Below, in pieces: positions 45,680-57,568 of a DNA stretch of 64,000 bases (positions are counted from its first letter, which is position 1; each line of letters begins with the position of its first letter). The stretch is from positions 1 to 64,000 of the forward strand of contig NZ_JAEIOJ010000017.1 of NCBI RefSeq assembly GCF_016464305.1, given 5' to 3'. This DNA is from Umezawaea beigongshangensis. GTDB taxonomy: Bacteria; Actinomycetota; Actinomycetes; Mycobacteriales; Pseudonocardiaceae. The translations under genes and the position numbers were made by a program. The notes beneath the pieces are model-generated. The model saw only the letters and a program-made list of their open reading frames with translations. It had not been told where the DNA came from and did no database searches.

Positions 45680-47241
45680 TGCCCCTGACGTTCTCCGCCG
45701 CCGAGGACTGGCGCAACCCCCTGCGCGACCCGCGCGACAAGCGCCTGCCGCGCATCGCGGGACCGTGCGGTCTGGTGATCTTCGGTGTGACGGGTGACCT
45801 GTCGCGCAAGAAGCTCATGCCGGCGATCTACGACCTCGCCAACCGCGGGCTGCTGCCGCCGGGCTTCGGGCTCGTCGGCTTCGCCCGCCGCGACTGGGCC
45901 GACCAGGACTTCATGGAGGTGGTGTACGAGGCGGTCAAGGAGCACGCCCGCACGCCGTTCCGGCAGTCCGTGTGGGACCGGCTCGCCGAGGGCATCCGCT
46001 TCGTGCAGGGCAGCTTCGACGACGACGCGGCGTTCGACTCGCTCGCCGAGACCGTCGCCGACCTGGACCGCGAGCGCGGCACGGGCGGCAACCACGCGTT
46101 CTACCTGTCGGTGCCGCCCAGCGCGTTCCCGACCGTGGTGAACCAGCTCAAGCGGTCCGGCCTGGCGACCCCTCCCGAGGACGTCCCCGGTCAGTGGCGC
46201 CGGGTCGTCATCGAGAAGCCGTTCGGCCACGACCTCGCCTCCGCCAAGGAGCTGAACAAGGTCGTCAACGACGTCTTCCCCGAGGAGTCGGTGTTCCGCA
46301 TCGACCACTACCTCGGCAAGGAGACGGTCCAGAACATCCTGGCGCTGCGGTTCGCGAACCAGCTCTACGAGCCCATCTGGAACGCGAACTACGTCGACCA
46401 CGTGCAGATCACCATGGCCGAGGACATCGGCCTGGGCGGTCGTGCCGGGTACTACGACGGCATCGGCGCCGCGCGCGACGTCATCCAGAACCACCTGCTC
46501 CAGCTGCTGGCGCTGATCGCGATGGAGGAGCCCGTCTCCTTCCGTCCGGCGGACCTGCGCGCGGAGAAGGTGAAGATCCTCTCGGCGACGCGGCCCACCG
46601 AGCCGTTCGAGGAGACCAGCTCGCGCGGTCAGTACTCGGGTGGCTGGCAGGGTGGCAAGAAGGTGCCCGGCCTGCTGGAGGAGGGCGGCTTCTCGCCCGA
46701 CTCGAACACCGAGACGTTCGCCGCCATCACCGCCGAGGTGAACACGCGGCGCTGGGCGGGTGTGCCGTTCTACCTGCGCACCGGCAAGCGCCTGGGCCGC
46801 CGCGTCACCGAGGTGGCGGTGATCTTCAAGCGCGCGCCGCACCTGCCGTTCGACGACACCGCGACCGAGGAGCTCGGCCAGAACGCGCTCGTCGTGCGCG
46901 TGCAGCCGGACGAGGGCGTCACCATCAGGTTCGGGTCGAAGGTGCCCGGCAACACGATGGAGGTCCGGGACGTCACGATGGACTTCGGCTACGGCCACGC
47001 GTTCACCGAGTCGTCCCCCGAGGCGTACGAGCGTCTCCTGCTGGACGTGCTGCTCGGCGAGCCCTCGCTGTTCCCGAAGAACGACGAGGTCGAGCTGTCC
47101 TGGGAGATCCTCGACCCGGTGCTGGAGCAGTGGGGCAGGGGCGACGCCCCGCCGCTGGAGAAGTACAAGGCCGGTTCTTGGGGACCCGCGTCCTCCGCGG
47201 AGATGCTCGGCCGGACCGGCCGTCACTGGAGGCGACCGTGA
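45679..47241 (+). CDS. zwf: glucose-6-phosphate dehydrogenase
   Basis: A 520-residue enzyme that oxidises glucose 6-phosphate to 6-phosphogluconolactone with NADP. The cofactor site is FGVTGDLSRKKLMPA near 35-49. The active-site peptide is RIDHYLGKE near 212-220. EKPFGHDL near 178 and FYLRTGKRLGRR near 361 complete the set. It overlaps pgi by one base and opcA by 4 nt. OpcA, encoded next, is needed for its assembly or activity in actinomycetes. Confidence 0.95.
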   Translation: MPLTFSAAEDWRNPLRDPRDKRLPRIAGPCGLVIFGVTGDLSRKKLMPAIYDLANRGLLPPGFGLVGFARRDWADQDFMEVVYEAVKEHARTPFRQSVWDRLAEGIRFVQGSFDDDAAFDSLAETVADLDRERGTGGNHAFYLSVPPSAFPTVVNQLKRSGLATPPEDVPGQWRRVVIEKPFGHDLASAKELNKVVNDVFPEESVFRIDHYLGKETVQNILALRFANQLYEPIWNANYVDHVQITMAEDIGLGGRAGYYDGIGAARDVIQNHLLQLLALIAMEEPVSFRPADLRAEKVKILSATRPTEPFEETSSRGQYSGGWQGGKKVPGLLEEGGFSPDSNTETFAAITAEVNTRRWAGVPFYLRTGKRLGRRVTEVAVIFKRAPHLPFDDTATEELGQNALVVRVQPDEGVTIRFGSKVPGNTMEVRDVTMDFGYGHAFTESSPEAYERLLLDVLLGEPSLFPKNDEVELSWEILDPVLEQWGRGDAPPLEKYKAGSWGPASSAEMLGRTGRHWRRP

Positions 47242-48203
47242 TCATCGATCTTCCTTCCACCACCACCTCGCGCATCAACAGCAAGCTGGTGCACCTGCGC
47301 GAGGAGGGCGGCGCGGTCACCCTGGGGCGCGTGCTGAACCTGGTCATCGTGACCGAGGACGGCGAGCGCACCGAGGAGGCCGTGGACGCGGCCAACGACG
47401 CCAGCCGCGAGCACCCCTGCCGGGTGATCGTGGTGGCCAGGGGCGCCCGCCAGGCCGCTCCCCGGCTCGACGCGCAGATCCGCGTCGGCGGTGACGCCGG
47501 CGCCAGCGAGGTCATCGTGCTGCGCATCTACGGCGAGCTGGCCGAGGAGGGCGCGAGCTGCGTCATCCCGCTGCTGCTGCCCGACACCCCCGTGGTGGCG
47601 TGGTGGCCGTTCGAGGCGCCGAAGGTGCCCGCCGAGGACCCGATCGGTCAGCTCGCGCAGCGCCGGATCACCGACGCCGCGTCCGAGCAGGACCCGATCA
47701 AGGCCCTGGAGCAGCGTCGTGCGGGCTACACGCCCGGTGACACCGACCTGGCGTGGACGCGGCTCACGACGTGGCGGGCCATGCTCGCCGCGGCGCTGGA
47801 CCTGCCGCCCCACGAGCGGGTCACCGCGGCCAGGGTCACCGGTGCGGCGGACTCGCCGTCCACCGACCTGCTGGCCGCGTGGTTCGCCGCGTACCTCGAC
47901 ATCGAGGTCAGCAGGGCGACCGCCAAGTTCAGCCAGGGCATGGTGGACGTGCACCTGAGCCGTCCGTCCGGCCCGGTCGACCTGGCGCGTCCGGACGGCA
48001 AGGTCGGCACGCTGACCCAGCAGGGGCAGCCGCCGCGCCGGGTGGCGCTGCAACGCCGCGAGGTGCGGGACTGCCTGTCCGAGGAGCTGCGCAGGCTCGA
48101 CCCGGACGAGGTCTACGAGGAGGCGCTGAAGGCCCTGGGCAAGATCGTCCGGGTCGACACCGCCTCCGCCGAGGCGCAGGAGCCGGCGGAGGCCGGGTCG
48201 TGA
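47238..48203 (+). CDS. opcA: OpcA, G6PDH assembly protein
   Basis: A 321-residue OpcA that assists or allosterically activates G6PDH. VTLGRVLNLVIVTEDGE near 27, HPCRVIVVARGAR near 58 and LPDTPVVAWWPFEAPKVP near 113 are family hallmarks. GTG 47238 overlaps the zwf stop (GTGA) and the gene overlaps pgl the same way, so G6PDH, its helper and the lactonase are made in a coupled fashion. Confidence 0.93.
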   Translation: MIIDLPSTTTSRINSKLVHLREEGGAVTLGRVLNLVIVTEDGERTEEAVDAANDASREHPCRVIVVARGARQAAPRLDAQIRVGGDAGASEVIVLRIYGELAEEGASCVIPLLLPDTPVVAWWPFEAPKVPAEDPIGQLAQRRITDAASEQDPIKALEQRRAGYTPGDTDLAWTRLTTWRAMLAAALDLPPHERVTAARVTGAADSPSTDLLAAWFAAYLDIEVSRATAKFSQGMVDVHLSRPSGPVDLARPDGKVGTLTQQGQPPRRVALQRREVRDCLSEELRRLDPDEVYEEALKALGKIVRVDTASAEAQEPAEAGS

Positions 48204-48979
48204 CCGAGGCCCAGGTGGTCGTGCACCACGGCGGTGACGTGCTGGCCGCGGCCACCGCCGCACGGCTCGTGACCAGGATCGTCGACGCGCAGTCCGCTCG
48301 CGGGTGGGCGTCGGTGGTGCTGACCGGTGGCCGCACCGGCACGGCCGTGCTGGAGCAGTTGCGGGCCAGCCCGGCGCGGGACGCGATCGACTGGGGCCGG
48401 GTCGACCTGTACTGGGGCGACGAGCGCTTCCTCCCCGCGGGGGACCCGGAGCGCAACGAGACCCAGGCGCGGGCCGCGCTGCTGGACCACGTGCCGGTCG
48501 ACCCGGCGCGGGTGCACGCGGTGGAGCCGTCCGACGGCAGGTTCGGCGACGACCCGGAGGCCGCGGCGGACGCCTACGCCGACGTGCTCGCCGCCGCCGC
48601 GCAGCCGGAGGACCACGGCGCCGTCCCGACGTTCGACGTGCTGATGCTGGGGGTGGGCGAGGAGGGGCACGTGGCCTCGATCTTCCCGTCCTCCCCCGCG
48701 GTGTACGAGCAGGAGCGGACGGTCGTGGCGGTGCGCAACTGCCCGAAGCCGCCGCCGACCAGGGTGAGCATGACCCTGCCGGCGATCCGGCGTGCCCGCG
48801 AGGTGTGGTTGATGACCACGGGTGAGGCCAAGGCCGCCGCGGTGGCCCTGGCGCTCACCGGAGCGGGCGAGGTCTCCCTGCCCGCGGCGGGCGCACGGGG
48901 TCTCCGCCGCTCGCTGTGGCTGCTGGACCGGGCCGCCGCGGCGAAGGTGCCCACGCTGTTCGCACCTCCCACGGCGTAG
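48200..48979 (+). CDS. pgl: 6-phosphogluconolactonase
   Basis: A 259-residue lactonase that hydrolyses the product of G6PDH to 6-phosphogluconate. LTGGRTGTAVLEQL near 41, the hallmark DLYWGDERFLP near 70, and GVGEEGHVASIFP near 150 with the catalytic Glu/His are present. GTG 48200 overlaps the opcA stop. It is the last gene of the operon and is followed by a strong hairpin. Confidence 0.94.
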   Translation: MTEAQVVVHHGGDVLAAATAARLVTRIVDAQSARGWASVVLTGGRTGTAVLEQLRASPARDAIDWGRVDLYWGDERFLPAGDPERNETQARAALLDHVPVDPARVHAVEPSDGRFGDDPEAAADAYADVLAAAAQPEDHGAVPTFDVLMLGVGEEGHVASIFPSSPAVYEQERTVVAVRNCPKPPPTRVSMTLPAIRRAREVWLMTTGEAKAAAVALALTGAGEVSLPAAGARGLRRSLWLLDRAAAAKVPTLFAPPTA

Positions 48980-48995
48980 TCCGTCGTTCTGCCCG

Positions 48996-49030
48996 TCGAG
49001 GCCGTCTCCGCACCGCGGAGGCGGCCTCGA
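48996..49030 (+). terminator. terminator of the pentose-phosphate operon
   Basis: TCGAGGCCGTCTCCGC (48996-49011) pairs with 49015-49030 over 16 bp with a single G-U wobble and a 3-nt loop, 17 bp after the pgl stop. Confidence 0.82.
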
Positions 49031-49048
49031 CCGCGTCGAGGCCCGCTC

Positions 49049-49070
49049 GAACGCTCCACCCGCGGCATGT
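49049..49070 (+). repeat. single 22-bp repeat unit, site D
   Basis: GAACGCTCCACCCG followed by CGGCATGT, a lone diverged copy of the unit seen at 15522, 25293 and 26263. It lies between the pgl terminator and the sensor kinase gene. Confidence 0.6.
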
Positions 49071-49179
49071 GCTCGCGCACATTTGTGCCGCGTTCTGGTT
49101 CGGAAGCGTCCCGTGGGCGGGTTCGCGGTGTCTCGACCAGTGACGGGGCACGTGAGGTGCGCCGGTGGGAGGGGCGGCC

Positions 49180-50436
49180 ATGTCAACCGCGACATCTGCG
49201 AAGTACGGTGACGACCGGCGAGTGGCGGGGCGAGCTGGAGGTCCGAGCGAGGTGGTGGGCGGCCCGTCGAGCCTGTCCGCCGAACGCGTCGCCGCGGCCA
49301 CCGGGCGGCGGTGGGCGAGGCTCGGGCGGTTCCGGCACGTGGCGGTGGACGTCGCGGCCATCGGCATCGCCGCGCTGGACGTGTGGCTGCGGGTGCTGAC
49401 CGACGTCCCCGTGCAGCCCTACAACTGGGCGGTGTCGATCACCGCCGTCGTCGCGCTCGTGCTGCGGCGGCGCTTCCCGTTCGCGGTGCTGCTGCTGACC
49501 GTCCCCGGCTTCCTGCTGGGCTGGGCGCAGCTCGCGGCCATGATCGCGCTGGGCACGGTCGCGCGCAGGCAGCTCCTGGGCGTGCGGACCCTCGTCGGCG
49601 CCGCCCTGGTGTGGTTCTGCCGGTTCTTCCTGTGGCCGGTGGAGGAGTTCACCGCCCTGCCCTGGCAGGGACACCTGCACAACGCGATCTACGGGTGCAT
49701 CGTGGCCGGGATGCCCGTGGCGATCGGCCTGCTCGCCGCGGTGCGCGAGCAGCTGTCGGCGCACATCGCCGAGCTGGCGGCCAGCCGCGAGCGGGAGCAG
49801 CGGCTCCAGGCGCACGCGGTCCGGGCCGACGAGCGCGCCCGCCTCGCCCGCGAGATGCACGACGTCGTGTCGCACCAGGTGAGCCTGATCGCCCTGCAGG
49901 CCGGGGCGCTGCGGTTCTCCACGACCGAGCCCGCGGCCAAGCAGGTGGCCGGCACGATCCGCACGCTGAGCACCCGCACGCTCGACGAGCTGCGCCAGCT
50001 CGTCAGCGTGCTGCGCACGACCGCGGGCGACGACTCGCCCCAGCCAGGCGTCGGGGAGCTGCCGCAGCTCGTCGCCGCCGCCGGACTGCCGGTGTCGCTG
50101 ACCGTGCGGGGTCCACTGGGCGAACTGCCGGGCGCGATCTCCGGCGCCGCGTACCGCACCGTCCAGGAGGCTCTGACGAACATCCGCAAGCACGCCCCCG
50201 GCTCGGCGGTGGCGGTGCGGGTGGCCGTGGAGGAGGAGACGCTGCGGGTCGAGGTGCAGAACGGGGCTCCGGGCAGCGCGGTCTCCGCTCCGCTGCCCGG
50301 CGGCGGGCACGGCCTGGTGGGGCTGCGGGAGCGGGCCGCGCTGCTGGACGGCGCGTTCGAGGCGGGCCGCACCGAGGACGGGGGCTTCCTGGTGCGCGTG
50401 ACGATCCCGCTGCCCGCCGCGGACCGCGGGCGCTGA
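49180..50436 (+). CDS. sensor histidine kinase (NarL-system type), no adjacent response regulator
   Basis: A 418-residue kinase. Four or five hydrophobic segments cover residues 52-190 (for example FAVLLLTVPGFLLGW). The HisKA_3 dimerisation helix has the phospho-acceptor H227 in LAREMHDVVSHQVSLIAL. The ATPase domain has TVQEALTNIRKHAPGS near 325 and GHGLVGLRERAALL near 372. The ATG at 49180 follows GGGAGGGG. No LuxR-type response regulator is encoded on either side, so its partner is elsewhere. The gene ends at a 21-bp hairpin shared with rbpA. Confidence 0.87.
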   Translation: MSTATSAKYGDDRRVAGRAGGPSEVVGGPSSLSAERVAAATGRRWARLGRFRHVAVDVAAIGIAALDVWLRVLTDVPVQPYNWAVSITAVVALVLRRRFPFAVLLLTVPGFLLGWAQLAAMIALGTVARRQLLGVRTLVGAALVWFCRFFLWPVEEFTALPWQGHLHNAIYGCIVAGMPVAIGLLAAVREQLSAHIAELAASREREQRLQAHAVRADERARLAREMHDVVSHQVSLIALQAGALRFSTTEPAAKQVAGTIRTLSTRTLDELRQLVSVLRTTAGDDSPQPGVGELPQLVAAAGLPVSLTVRGPLGELPGAISGAAYRTVQEALTNIRKHAPGSAVAVRVAVEEETLRVEVQNGAPGSAVSAPLPGGGHGLVGLRERAALLDGAFEAGRTEDGGFLVRVTIPLPAADRGR

Positions 50437-50449
50437 CCACCCCGGACGC

Positions 50450-50495
50450 ACCGGAGGCCCGGTGCTCACCCCGAGGTGAGCGCCGGGCCTCCGGT
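50450..50495. terminator. bidirectional hairpin between the kinase gene and rbpA
   Basis: Positions 50450-50470 pair with 50475-50495 over 21 bp, with one G-U wobble and a CCGA tetraloop. It is the longest stem in the window and lies between convergent gene ends. Confidence 0.88.
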
Positions 50496-50512
50496 CGTGC
50501 GAGGGTCCGCAG

Positions 50513-50857
50513 CTACGGCACCTCGCGCTGCCTGCGCAGCTTCGTCAGCGCTTCTTCGAGAATCGCCTCGCCGTCCGCGTCGGAGCGCCGCTCCTTCACG
50601 TAGGCCAGGTGCGTCTTGTACGGCTCGTTGCGCGGAGGCGCGGGCGGGGCCTGCTCGTCCCGTCCGGCGGGAAGCCCGCACCGCGGGCAGTCCCACATCT
50701 CCGGCAGCTCCGCCTCGACCGCGAAGGACGGGCGCGATTCGTGCCCGTTCGCGCACCAGTACGACACCCGACGCCGGGGCGCGGACTCGCCGCGCTCCGA
50801 TTCGCCCATCGGGCCTGCGCCGACGCGGGTACCGCGAATCGCGTTACCACCAGCCAT
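50513..50857 (-). CDS. rbpA: RNA polymerase-binding protein RbpA
   Basis: A 114-residue activator that contacts RNA polymerase and group 1/2 sigma factors in actinomycetes and stabilises open complexes. The core has C34 and H38 (YWCANGHE), then C56 and C59 (WDCPRCG), forming the zinc-type fold. The C-terminal sigma-interaction helix starts at YKTHLAYVKERRSD near 79. Length and motif order match RbpA. It appears to be transcribed alone. Confidence 0.92.
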   Translation of the reverse strand: MAGGNAIRGTRVGAGPMGESERGESAPRRRVSYWCANGHESRPSFAVEAELPEMWDCPRCGLPAGRDEQAPPAPPRNEPYKTHLAYVKERRSDADGEAILEEALTKLRRQREVP

Positions 50858-50963
50858 CGACCCCTACACCCCTCAAAGTGGTTGCCCCAAGCGATCGGCC
50901 GGCGGTCGCCCGCCGTCCGGCCACTTCTGCCTGTGCCAGATCGACCGGCCAGGGCCAACTGGG

Positions 50964-51197
50964 TCAGTTGACCTTGACCAGCAGCCCGATCCCCACGATG
51001 GCGATGATCCAGATCGCACCGACGAACAGCGTCAGGCGGTCCAGGTTCTTCTCCACGACGCTGGAACCGGACAGACTCGACTGCATACCGCCGCCGAACA
51101 GCGAGGACAAGCCGCCTCCCCGACCGCGGTGCAGCAGCACGAGCAGCACGAGCAGCAGGCTGGAGACGATCAACAGGATCTGCAGGAACAGGATCAT
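50964..51197 (-). CDS. secG: preprotein translocase subunit SecG
   Basis: A 77-residue SecG with two hydrophobic segments (LQILLIVSSLLLVLLVLLH, residues 5-23, and LTLFVGAIWIIAIVGIGLLV, 56-75) separated by RGRGGGLSSLFGGG. It is part of the SecYEG channel. ATG 51197 follows GAGGAAG. It lies 86 nt after tpiA on the same strand, the usual actinomycete order gap-pgk-tpi-secG. Confidence 0.93.
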   Translation of the reverse strand: MILFLQILLIVSSLLLVLLVLLHRGRGGGLSSLFGGGMQSSLSGSSVVEKNLDRLTLFVGAIWIIAIVGIGLLVKVN

Positions 51198-51283
51198 TTC
51201 TTCCTCGCTGTCAGGCAGTCGACGCCACAGAGTACCGGTTCGGCTGCCGAACGTGGACCACGATGTGGGTAGTAGTTGGACGA

Positions 51284-52072
51284 TCAGGGAAGGGGACCAC
51301 CGGCGGCCAGCGCGCACAGCTTCGCGAACTCGGCCGCGTCGAGACTCGCGCCTCCGACGAGAGCGCCGTCCACGTCGGGCTGCGCCACCAGCTCGGCGAC
51401 GTTGCCGGACTTGACCGACCCGCCGTAGAGCACGCGCACCGCCGAGGCGACGTCCTCGCCGTACTTCTCGGCGAGCGTGGCACGGATCGCCGCGCACACC
51501 TCCTGGGCGTCGGCCGCTCCGGCCACCCGGCCGGTGCCGATCGCCCAGACCGGCTCGTAGGCCACGACCACGTCGGCCACCCGCTCCGCCGTGAGGCCCT
51601 TGAGCCCCGCGACGAGCTGAGCGGTGACGTGGGCGACGTGCTCACCGGCCTCGCGGACGGCGAGCTGCTCCCCCACGCACAGGATCGGCCTGATCCCGTG
51701 CTTCAGGGCGGTGCGGACCTTGCGGTTCACGAGGGCGTCGTCCTCGTGGTGGTGCTCCCGCCGCTCCGAGTGCCCGACGACGACCCACGTGCAGCCCAGC
51801 TTCGCGAGCATCGGGCCCGACACCTCACCGGTGTGGGCGCCCGAGTCGTGCTGGGAGACGTCCTGCGCGCCGTAGGTGATCAGGAGCTTGTCGCCGTCGG
51901 TCAGCGTCTGCACGCTGCGGATGTCGGTGAACGGCGGCAGCACGGCCACGTCCACCTTCGCGAAGTACTTCTCCGGCAGCGAGAACGCGATCTTCTGGAC
52001 GAGCGCGATGGCCTCGAAGTGGTTGAGGTTCATCTTCCAGTTGCCCGCGATCAGCGGCGTGCGCGCCGCCAT
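51284..52072 (-). CDS. tpiA: triosephosphate isomerase
   Basis: A 262-residue glycolytic isomerase. Active-site residues are N11 and K13 (AGNWKMN), the His in [10 protein letters not shown] near 100 and the Glu in [11 protein letters not shown] near 170. The phosphate loop reads [10 protein letters not shown] near 215. Its ATG overlaps the pgk stop by one base. Confidence 0.96.
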   Translation of the reverse strand: MAARTPLIAGNWKMNLNHFEAIALVQKIAFSLPEKYFAKVDVAVLPPFTDIRSVQTLTDGDKLLITYGAQDVSQHDSGAHTGEVSGPMLAKLGCTWVVVGHSERREHHHEDDALVNRKVRTALKHGIRPILCVGEQLAVREAGEHVAHVTAQLVAGLKGLTAERVADVVVAYEPVWAIGTGRVAGAADAQEVCAAIRATLAEKYGEDVASAVRVLYGGSVKSGNVAELVAQPDVDGALVGGASLDAAEFAKLCALAAGGPLP

Positions 52073-53280
52073 CAGGGGGTCTCCAGGACCGCGACGCCGG
52101 GCAGCTCCTTGCCCTCCAGGTACTCCAGCGACGCGCCGCCGCCGGTGGAGATGTGGGAGAAGCCGTCCTCCGGCAGGCCGAGCGCCCGCACGGCCGCCGC
52201 CGAGTCGCCGCCGCCGACGACGGTGAACGCGTCGCTGGCCACGAGCGCCTCCGCCACGGCACGGGTGCCGCCGGCGAACGCCTCGAACTCGAACACGCCC
52301 ATCGGGCCGTTCCAGAACACGGTCGCCGCGTCGGCGAGCTTGCTCGCGAACAGCTCCCTGGTCCTCGGGCCGATGTCCAGGCCCTCCCGGTCGGCCGGGA
52401 TGGCCGTCGCGTCCACGACCTCGTGCTCGGCGTCGGCCGCGAAGCCGGTGGCCGCGAGGACGTCGACCGGGAGCACCAGCTCGACGCCGCGCTCCTGCGC
52501 CTCGGCGAGGAAGCCGCGGACCTGGTCCAGCTGGTCGGCCTGGAGCAGGGAGTTGCCGACCTCGTGGCCCTGGGCCTTGAGGAAGGTGTAGGCCATGCCG
52601 CCGCCGACGAGGAGCCGGTCGACCTTGCCGAGCAGGTTGGCGATGACACCGAGCTTGTCGGAGACCTTCGCCCCGCCCAGCACGACCACGTAGGGCCGCT
52701 GGAGGTCGTCGGTGAGCTTGCGGAGCACCTCGACCTCGGCGAGCACGAGGCCGCCCGCGTAGTGCGGGAGCTTCGTCGCGACGTCGTAGACCGAGGCCTG
52801 CGCGCGGTGCACGACGCCGAAGCCGTCGGAGACGAACGCGCCGTCCTCACCGGTCAGCGCGACCAGCTCGTCGGCCAGCGCCCCGCGCTGCGCGGCGTCC
52901 TTGCTCGTCTCGCGCGCGTCGAAGCGGATGTTCTCCAGCAGCGCCACGCCGCCGTCGGCCAGCCCCTCGACCACGGACTTCGCGGAGTCGCCCACCACGT
53001 CGGAGGCGAGCGCCACCTCCGTGCCGAGCAGCTCGCCGAGCCGCGCGGCGACCGGGGCGAGGGAGAACTTCGGGTCCGGCTCGCCCTTGGGGCGGCCGAG
53101 GTGCGCCACCACGATCACGCGGGCGCCCGCCTCCGCCAGGGCGGAGAGGGTGGGCACCGACGCGCGCACGCGGCCGTCGTCGGTGATGGTGTCGCCGTCG
53201 AGGGGGACGTTGAGGTCGGCGCGCACGAGCACGCGCCGACCGGACACGCCCTCGGCGAGGAGGTCGCTGAGAGTCTTCAT
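52072..53280 (-). CDS. pgk: phosphoglycerate kinase
   Basis: A 402-residue kinase that makes ATP from 1,3-bisphosphoglycerate. The substrate-binding [10 protein letters not shown] is near 19, [15 protein letters not shown] near 59, [15 protein letters not shown] near 193, and the nucleotide loop [13 protein letters not shown] near 352. The ATG at 53280 is 26 nt after gap. It is the middle gene of the gap-pgk-tpiA operon. Confidence 0.96.
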   Translation of the reverse strand: MKTLSDLLAEGVSGRRVLVRADLNVPLDGDTITDDGRVRASVPTLSALAEAGARVIVVAHLGRPKGEPDPKFSLAPVAARLGELLGTEVALASDVVGDSAKSVVEGLADGGVALLENIRFDARETSKDAAQRGALADELVALTGEDGAFVSDGFGVVHRAQASVYDVATKLPHYAGGLVLAEVEVLRKLTDDLQRPYVVVLGGAKVSDKLGVIANLLGKVDRLLVGGGMAYTFLKAQGHEVGNSLLQADQLDQVRGFLAEAQERGVELVLPVDVLAATGFAADAEHEVVDATAIPADREGLDIGPRTRELFASKLADAATVFWNGPMGVFEFEAFAGGTRAVAEALVASDAFTVVGGGDSAAAVRALGLPEDGFSHISTGGGASLEYLEGKELPGVAVLETP

Positions 53281-53306
53281 CGAGTCCCTGATCCTCTGGG
53301 GTGTGC

Positions 53307-55515
<2,209 letters not shown>

Positions 55516-55520
55516 GCGGT

Positions 55521-55559
55521 CGCCGGTGGGCGCGGGAGCGATCCCCGCGCCCACCGGCG
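55521..55559. terminator. bidirectional hairpin between the hisG-like gene and whiA
   Basis: CGCCGGTGGGCGCGGG (55521-55536) pairs perfectly with 55544-55559, giving 16 bp with a 7-nt loop, between convergent ends. Confidence 0.85.
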
Positions 55560-55565
55560 GCACCG

Positions 55566-56552
55566 TCAGACCTCGGCCTCCAGCATCTCCGCGGTCACGG
55601 CCGACTCGGTGTCCGGCAGACCCAGCTCCTTGGCGCGCTTGTCCGCCATCGCGAGCAGCCGCCGGATGCGACCGGCGACCGCGTCCTTCGTCATCTGCGG
55701 GTCGGACAGCTGACCCAGCTCCTCCAGGGACGCCTGCCGGTGGGCGAGACGCAGGTGACCGGCGGCCGCCAGGTGGTCCGGCGCCTCCGGGCCGAGGATC
55801 TCCAGCGCGCGGGCCACGCGGGCCGCGGCCGCCACCGCAGCGCGCGCCGAGCGGCGCAGGTTCGCGTCGTCGAAGTTGGCGAGCCGGTTGGCCGTCGCCC
55901 GCACCTCGCGGCGCATCCGGCGCTCCTCCCACGCCATCACGCTGTCGTGCGCACCGAGCCGGGTCAGCATCGCGCCGATCGCGTCGCCGTCCCTTATCAC
56001 CACGCGCTCCGCGCCGCGGACCTCGCGGGACTTCGACTGGATGCCCATCCGGCGCGCAGCGCCCACCAGGGCGAGCGCGGCCTCCGGACCGGGGCAGGTG
56101 ACCTCCATCGACGACGAGCGGCCGGGCTCGGTCAGCGAGCCGTGCGCGAGGAACGCCCCGCGCCACGCCGCCTCGGCGTCGCACACCCCGCCCGACACGA
56201 CGGGGGCCGGCAGGCCGCGCACGGGACGTCCCCGCGGGTCGAGCAGGCCGGTCTGCCTGGCCAGTCCCTCGCCGTCCTTGACCACGCGCACCACGTAGCG
56301 GATGCCCTTGCGCAGGCCGGAGGAGGAGATGGTGAACACCTCCGACTGGTGGCCGTACAGCTCGTGGACGTCCTTGCGCAGGCGGCGGGCGGCGAAGGCC
56401 ATGTCCAGCTCCGCCTCCACCACCACGCGCCCGGCCACGATGTGCAGGCCACCGGCGAAGCGCAGCAGCGACGCCACCTCCGCACGCCGGCAGCAGGTCT
56501 TGGAGACGGCCAAGCGGCTCAGTTCGTCCTTGACCGCCGAGGTCATCGCCAC
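55566..56552 (-). CDS. whiA: sporulation regulator WhiA
   Basis: A 328-residue DNA-binding protein with an N-terminal LAGLIDADG-like domain and a C-terminal helix-turn-helix. KDELSRL is near 7, [19 protein letters not shown] near 22, [14 protein letters not shown] near 135, and LASLEELG-type DNA-binding residues near the end ([13 protein letters not shown]). It controls sporulation septation and cell-division genes in filamentous actinomycetes. GTG 56552 ([10 protein letters not shown]) is preferred over ATG 56546 because GGAGGC precedes it and the family begins MAMT. It overlaps yvcK by 10 nt. Confidence 0.93.
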   Translation of the reverse strand: MAMTSAVKDELSRLAVSKTCCRRAEVASLLRFAGGLHIVAGRVVVEAELDMAFAARRLRKDVHELYGHQSEVFTISSSGLRKGIRYVVRVVKDGEGLARQTGLLDPRGRPVRGLPAPVVSGGVCDAEAAWRGAFLAHGSLTEPGRSSSMEVTCPGPEAALALVGAARRMGIQSKSREVRGAERVVIRDGDAIGAMLTRLGAHDSVMAWEERRMRREVRATANRLANFDDANLRRSARAAVAAAARVARALEILGPEAPDHLAAAGHLRLAHRQASLEELGQLSDPQMTKDAVAGRIRRLLAMADKRAKELGLPDTESAVTAEMLEAEV

Positions 56553-57568
56553 GGGTCGCCTCCACTGCTGCTCGAACTCGTTCGGTGTGCCGGGTCCGCC
56601 GCCGGGCGGGACGCGGCGTCCAGCTCGGCGAGCGCGTGGCGGAAGCTCTCCGCCAGCGCCGCGGGATCGTGCCGGTCGGGTGCTCCGTCGGCCGCGATCC
56701 GCGACAGGTGCGGGGCGGCGCCCAGCGCCGCCGCCGCTCTGCGCAGCCGGTCCGGCACGGGCACCGAGTCGGTGTCCGCGATGATCGCGTCCACCTCCAG
56801 GCCCGGTGCGTGCTCGCAGAGTACGTCCAGGTGCCGTTCCGGCGAGAATCCGGCGGTCTCCCCCGGCTGCGGCACGAGGTTGAGCACGACGACCTTGCGC
56901 GCCCTCGTGGTGAGCAGCGCGTCGAGCAGCTCGGGCACCATCAGGTGCGGCAGCACGCTGGTGAACCACGAGCCGGGGCCGAGCAGCACGACGTCCGCGT
57001 CGCGCACCGCCCGCACCGCCTCCGCGCACGCCAGCGGGTGCGGTCCCGCGCCCTTGAGCCTGATCCGCCGCACCAACCCCGGCGTGGTGGCGATGGCCAC
57101 CTGGCCGCGGATGCGGCGCACGGCGTCGATGTCGTCGTCCAGGCCCGTCACGTCGGCCTCGATGTCCAGCGGCTCGGTCGACATCGGCAGCACGCGGCCC
57201 CGCACGCCCAGCAGCCGGCACGCCTCGTCGAGGACGGCCACGGGGTCGCCGAGCTGCTCCAGCAGCCCGGCGAGCACGAGGTTGCCCACGGCGTGCCCGG
57301 CGAGCGCGCCCGTGCCGCCGAAGCGGTGCTGGAACAGCTCGGACCACAGCCGTCCGCCGTCGTCGTTCCCGGCGAGGGCGACCATGGCCTTGCGGAGGTC
57401 GCCCGGCGGGAGCAGGCCCAGTTCGCGACGCAGCCTGCCCGACGACCCCCCGTCGTCGGCCACGGTGACGACGGCGGTGACGTCGGGGGTCATCGTGCGC
57501 AGGGCCGACAGCGTGGCGTGCAGCCCGTGACCACCGCCGAGCGCGACCGCGCGCAGCGGAGCGGTCAC
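56543..57568 (-). CDS. yvcK: YvcK/CofD-like protein (Rv1422 type)
   Basis: A 341-residue member of the YvcK branch of the CofD family, which in other bacteria affects cell-wall and carbon regulation and binds UDP-sugars. [16 protein letters not shown] near 8 and [16 protein letters not shown] near 35 form the nucleotide-binding site. [13 protein letters not shown] is near 54 and [17 protein letters not shown] near 194. It overlaps rapZ by 4 nt (GTGA) and whiA by 10 nt, the conserved rapZ-yvcK-whiA arrangement. Confidence 0.91.
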   Translation of the reverse strand: MTAPLRAVALGGGHGLHATLSALRTMTPDVTAVVTVADDGGSSGRLRRELGLLPPGDLRKAMVALAGNDDGGRLWSELFQHRFGGTGALAGHAVGNLVLAGLLEQLGDPVAVLDEACRLLGVRGRVLPMSTEPLDIEADVTGLDDDIDAVRRIRGQVAIATTPGLVRRIRLKGAGPHPLACAEAVRAVRDADVVLLGPGSWFTSVLPHLMVPELLDALLTTRARKVVVLNLVPQPGETAGFSPERHLDVLCEHAPGLEVDAIIADTDSVPVPDRLRRAAAALGAAPHLSRIAADGAPDRHDPAALAESFRHALAELDAASRPAADPAHRTSSSSSGGDPWR

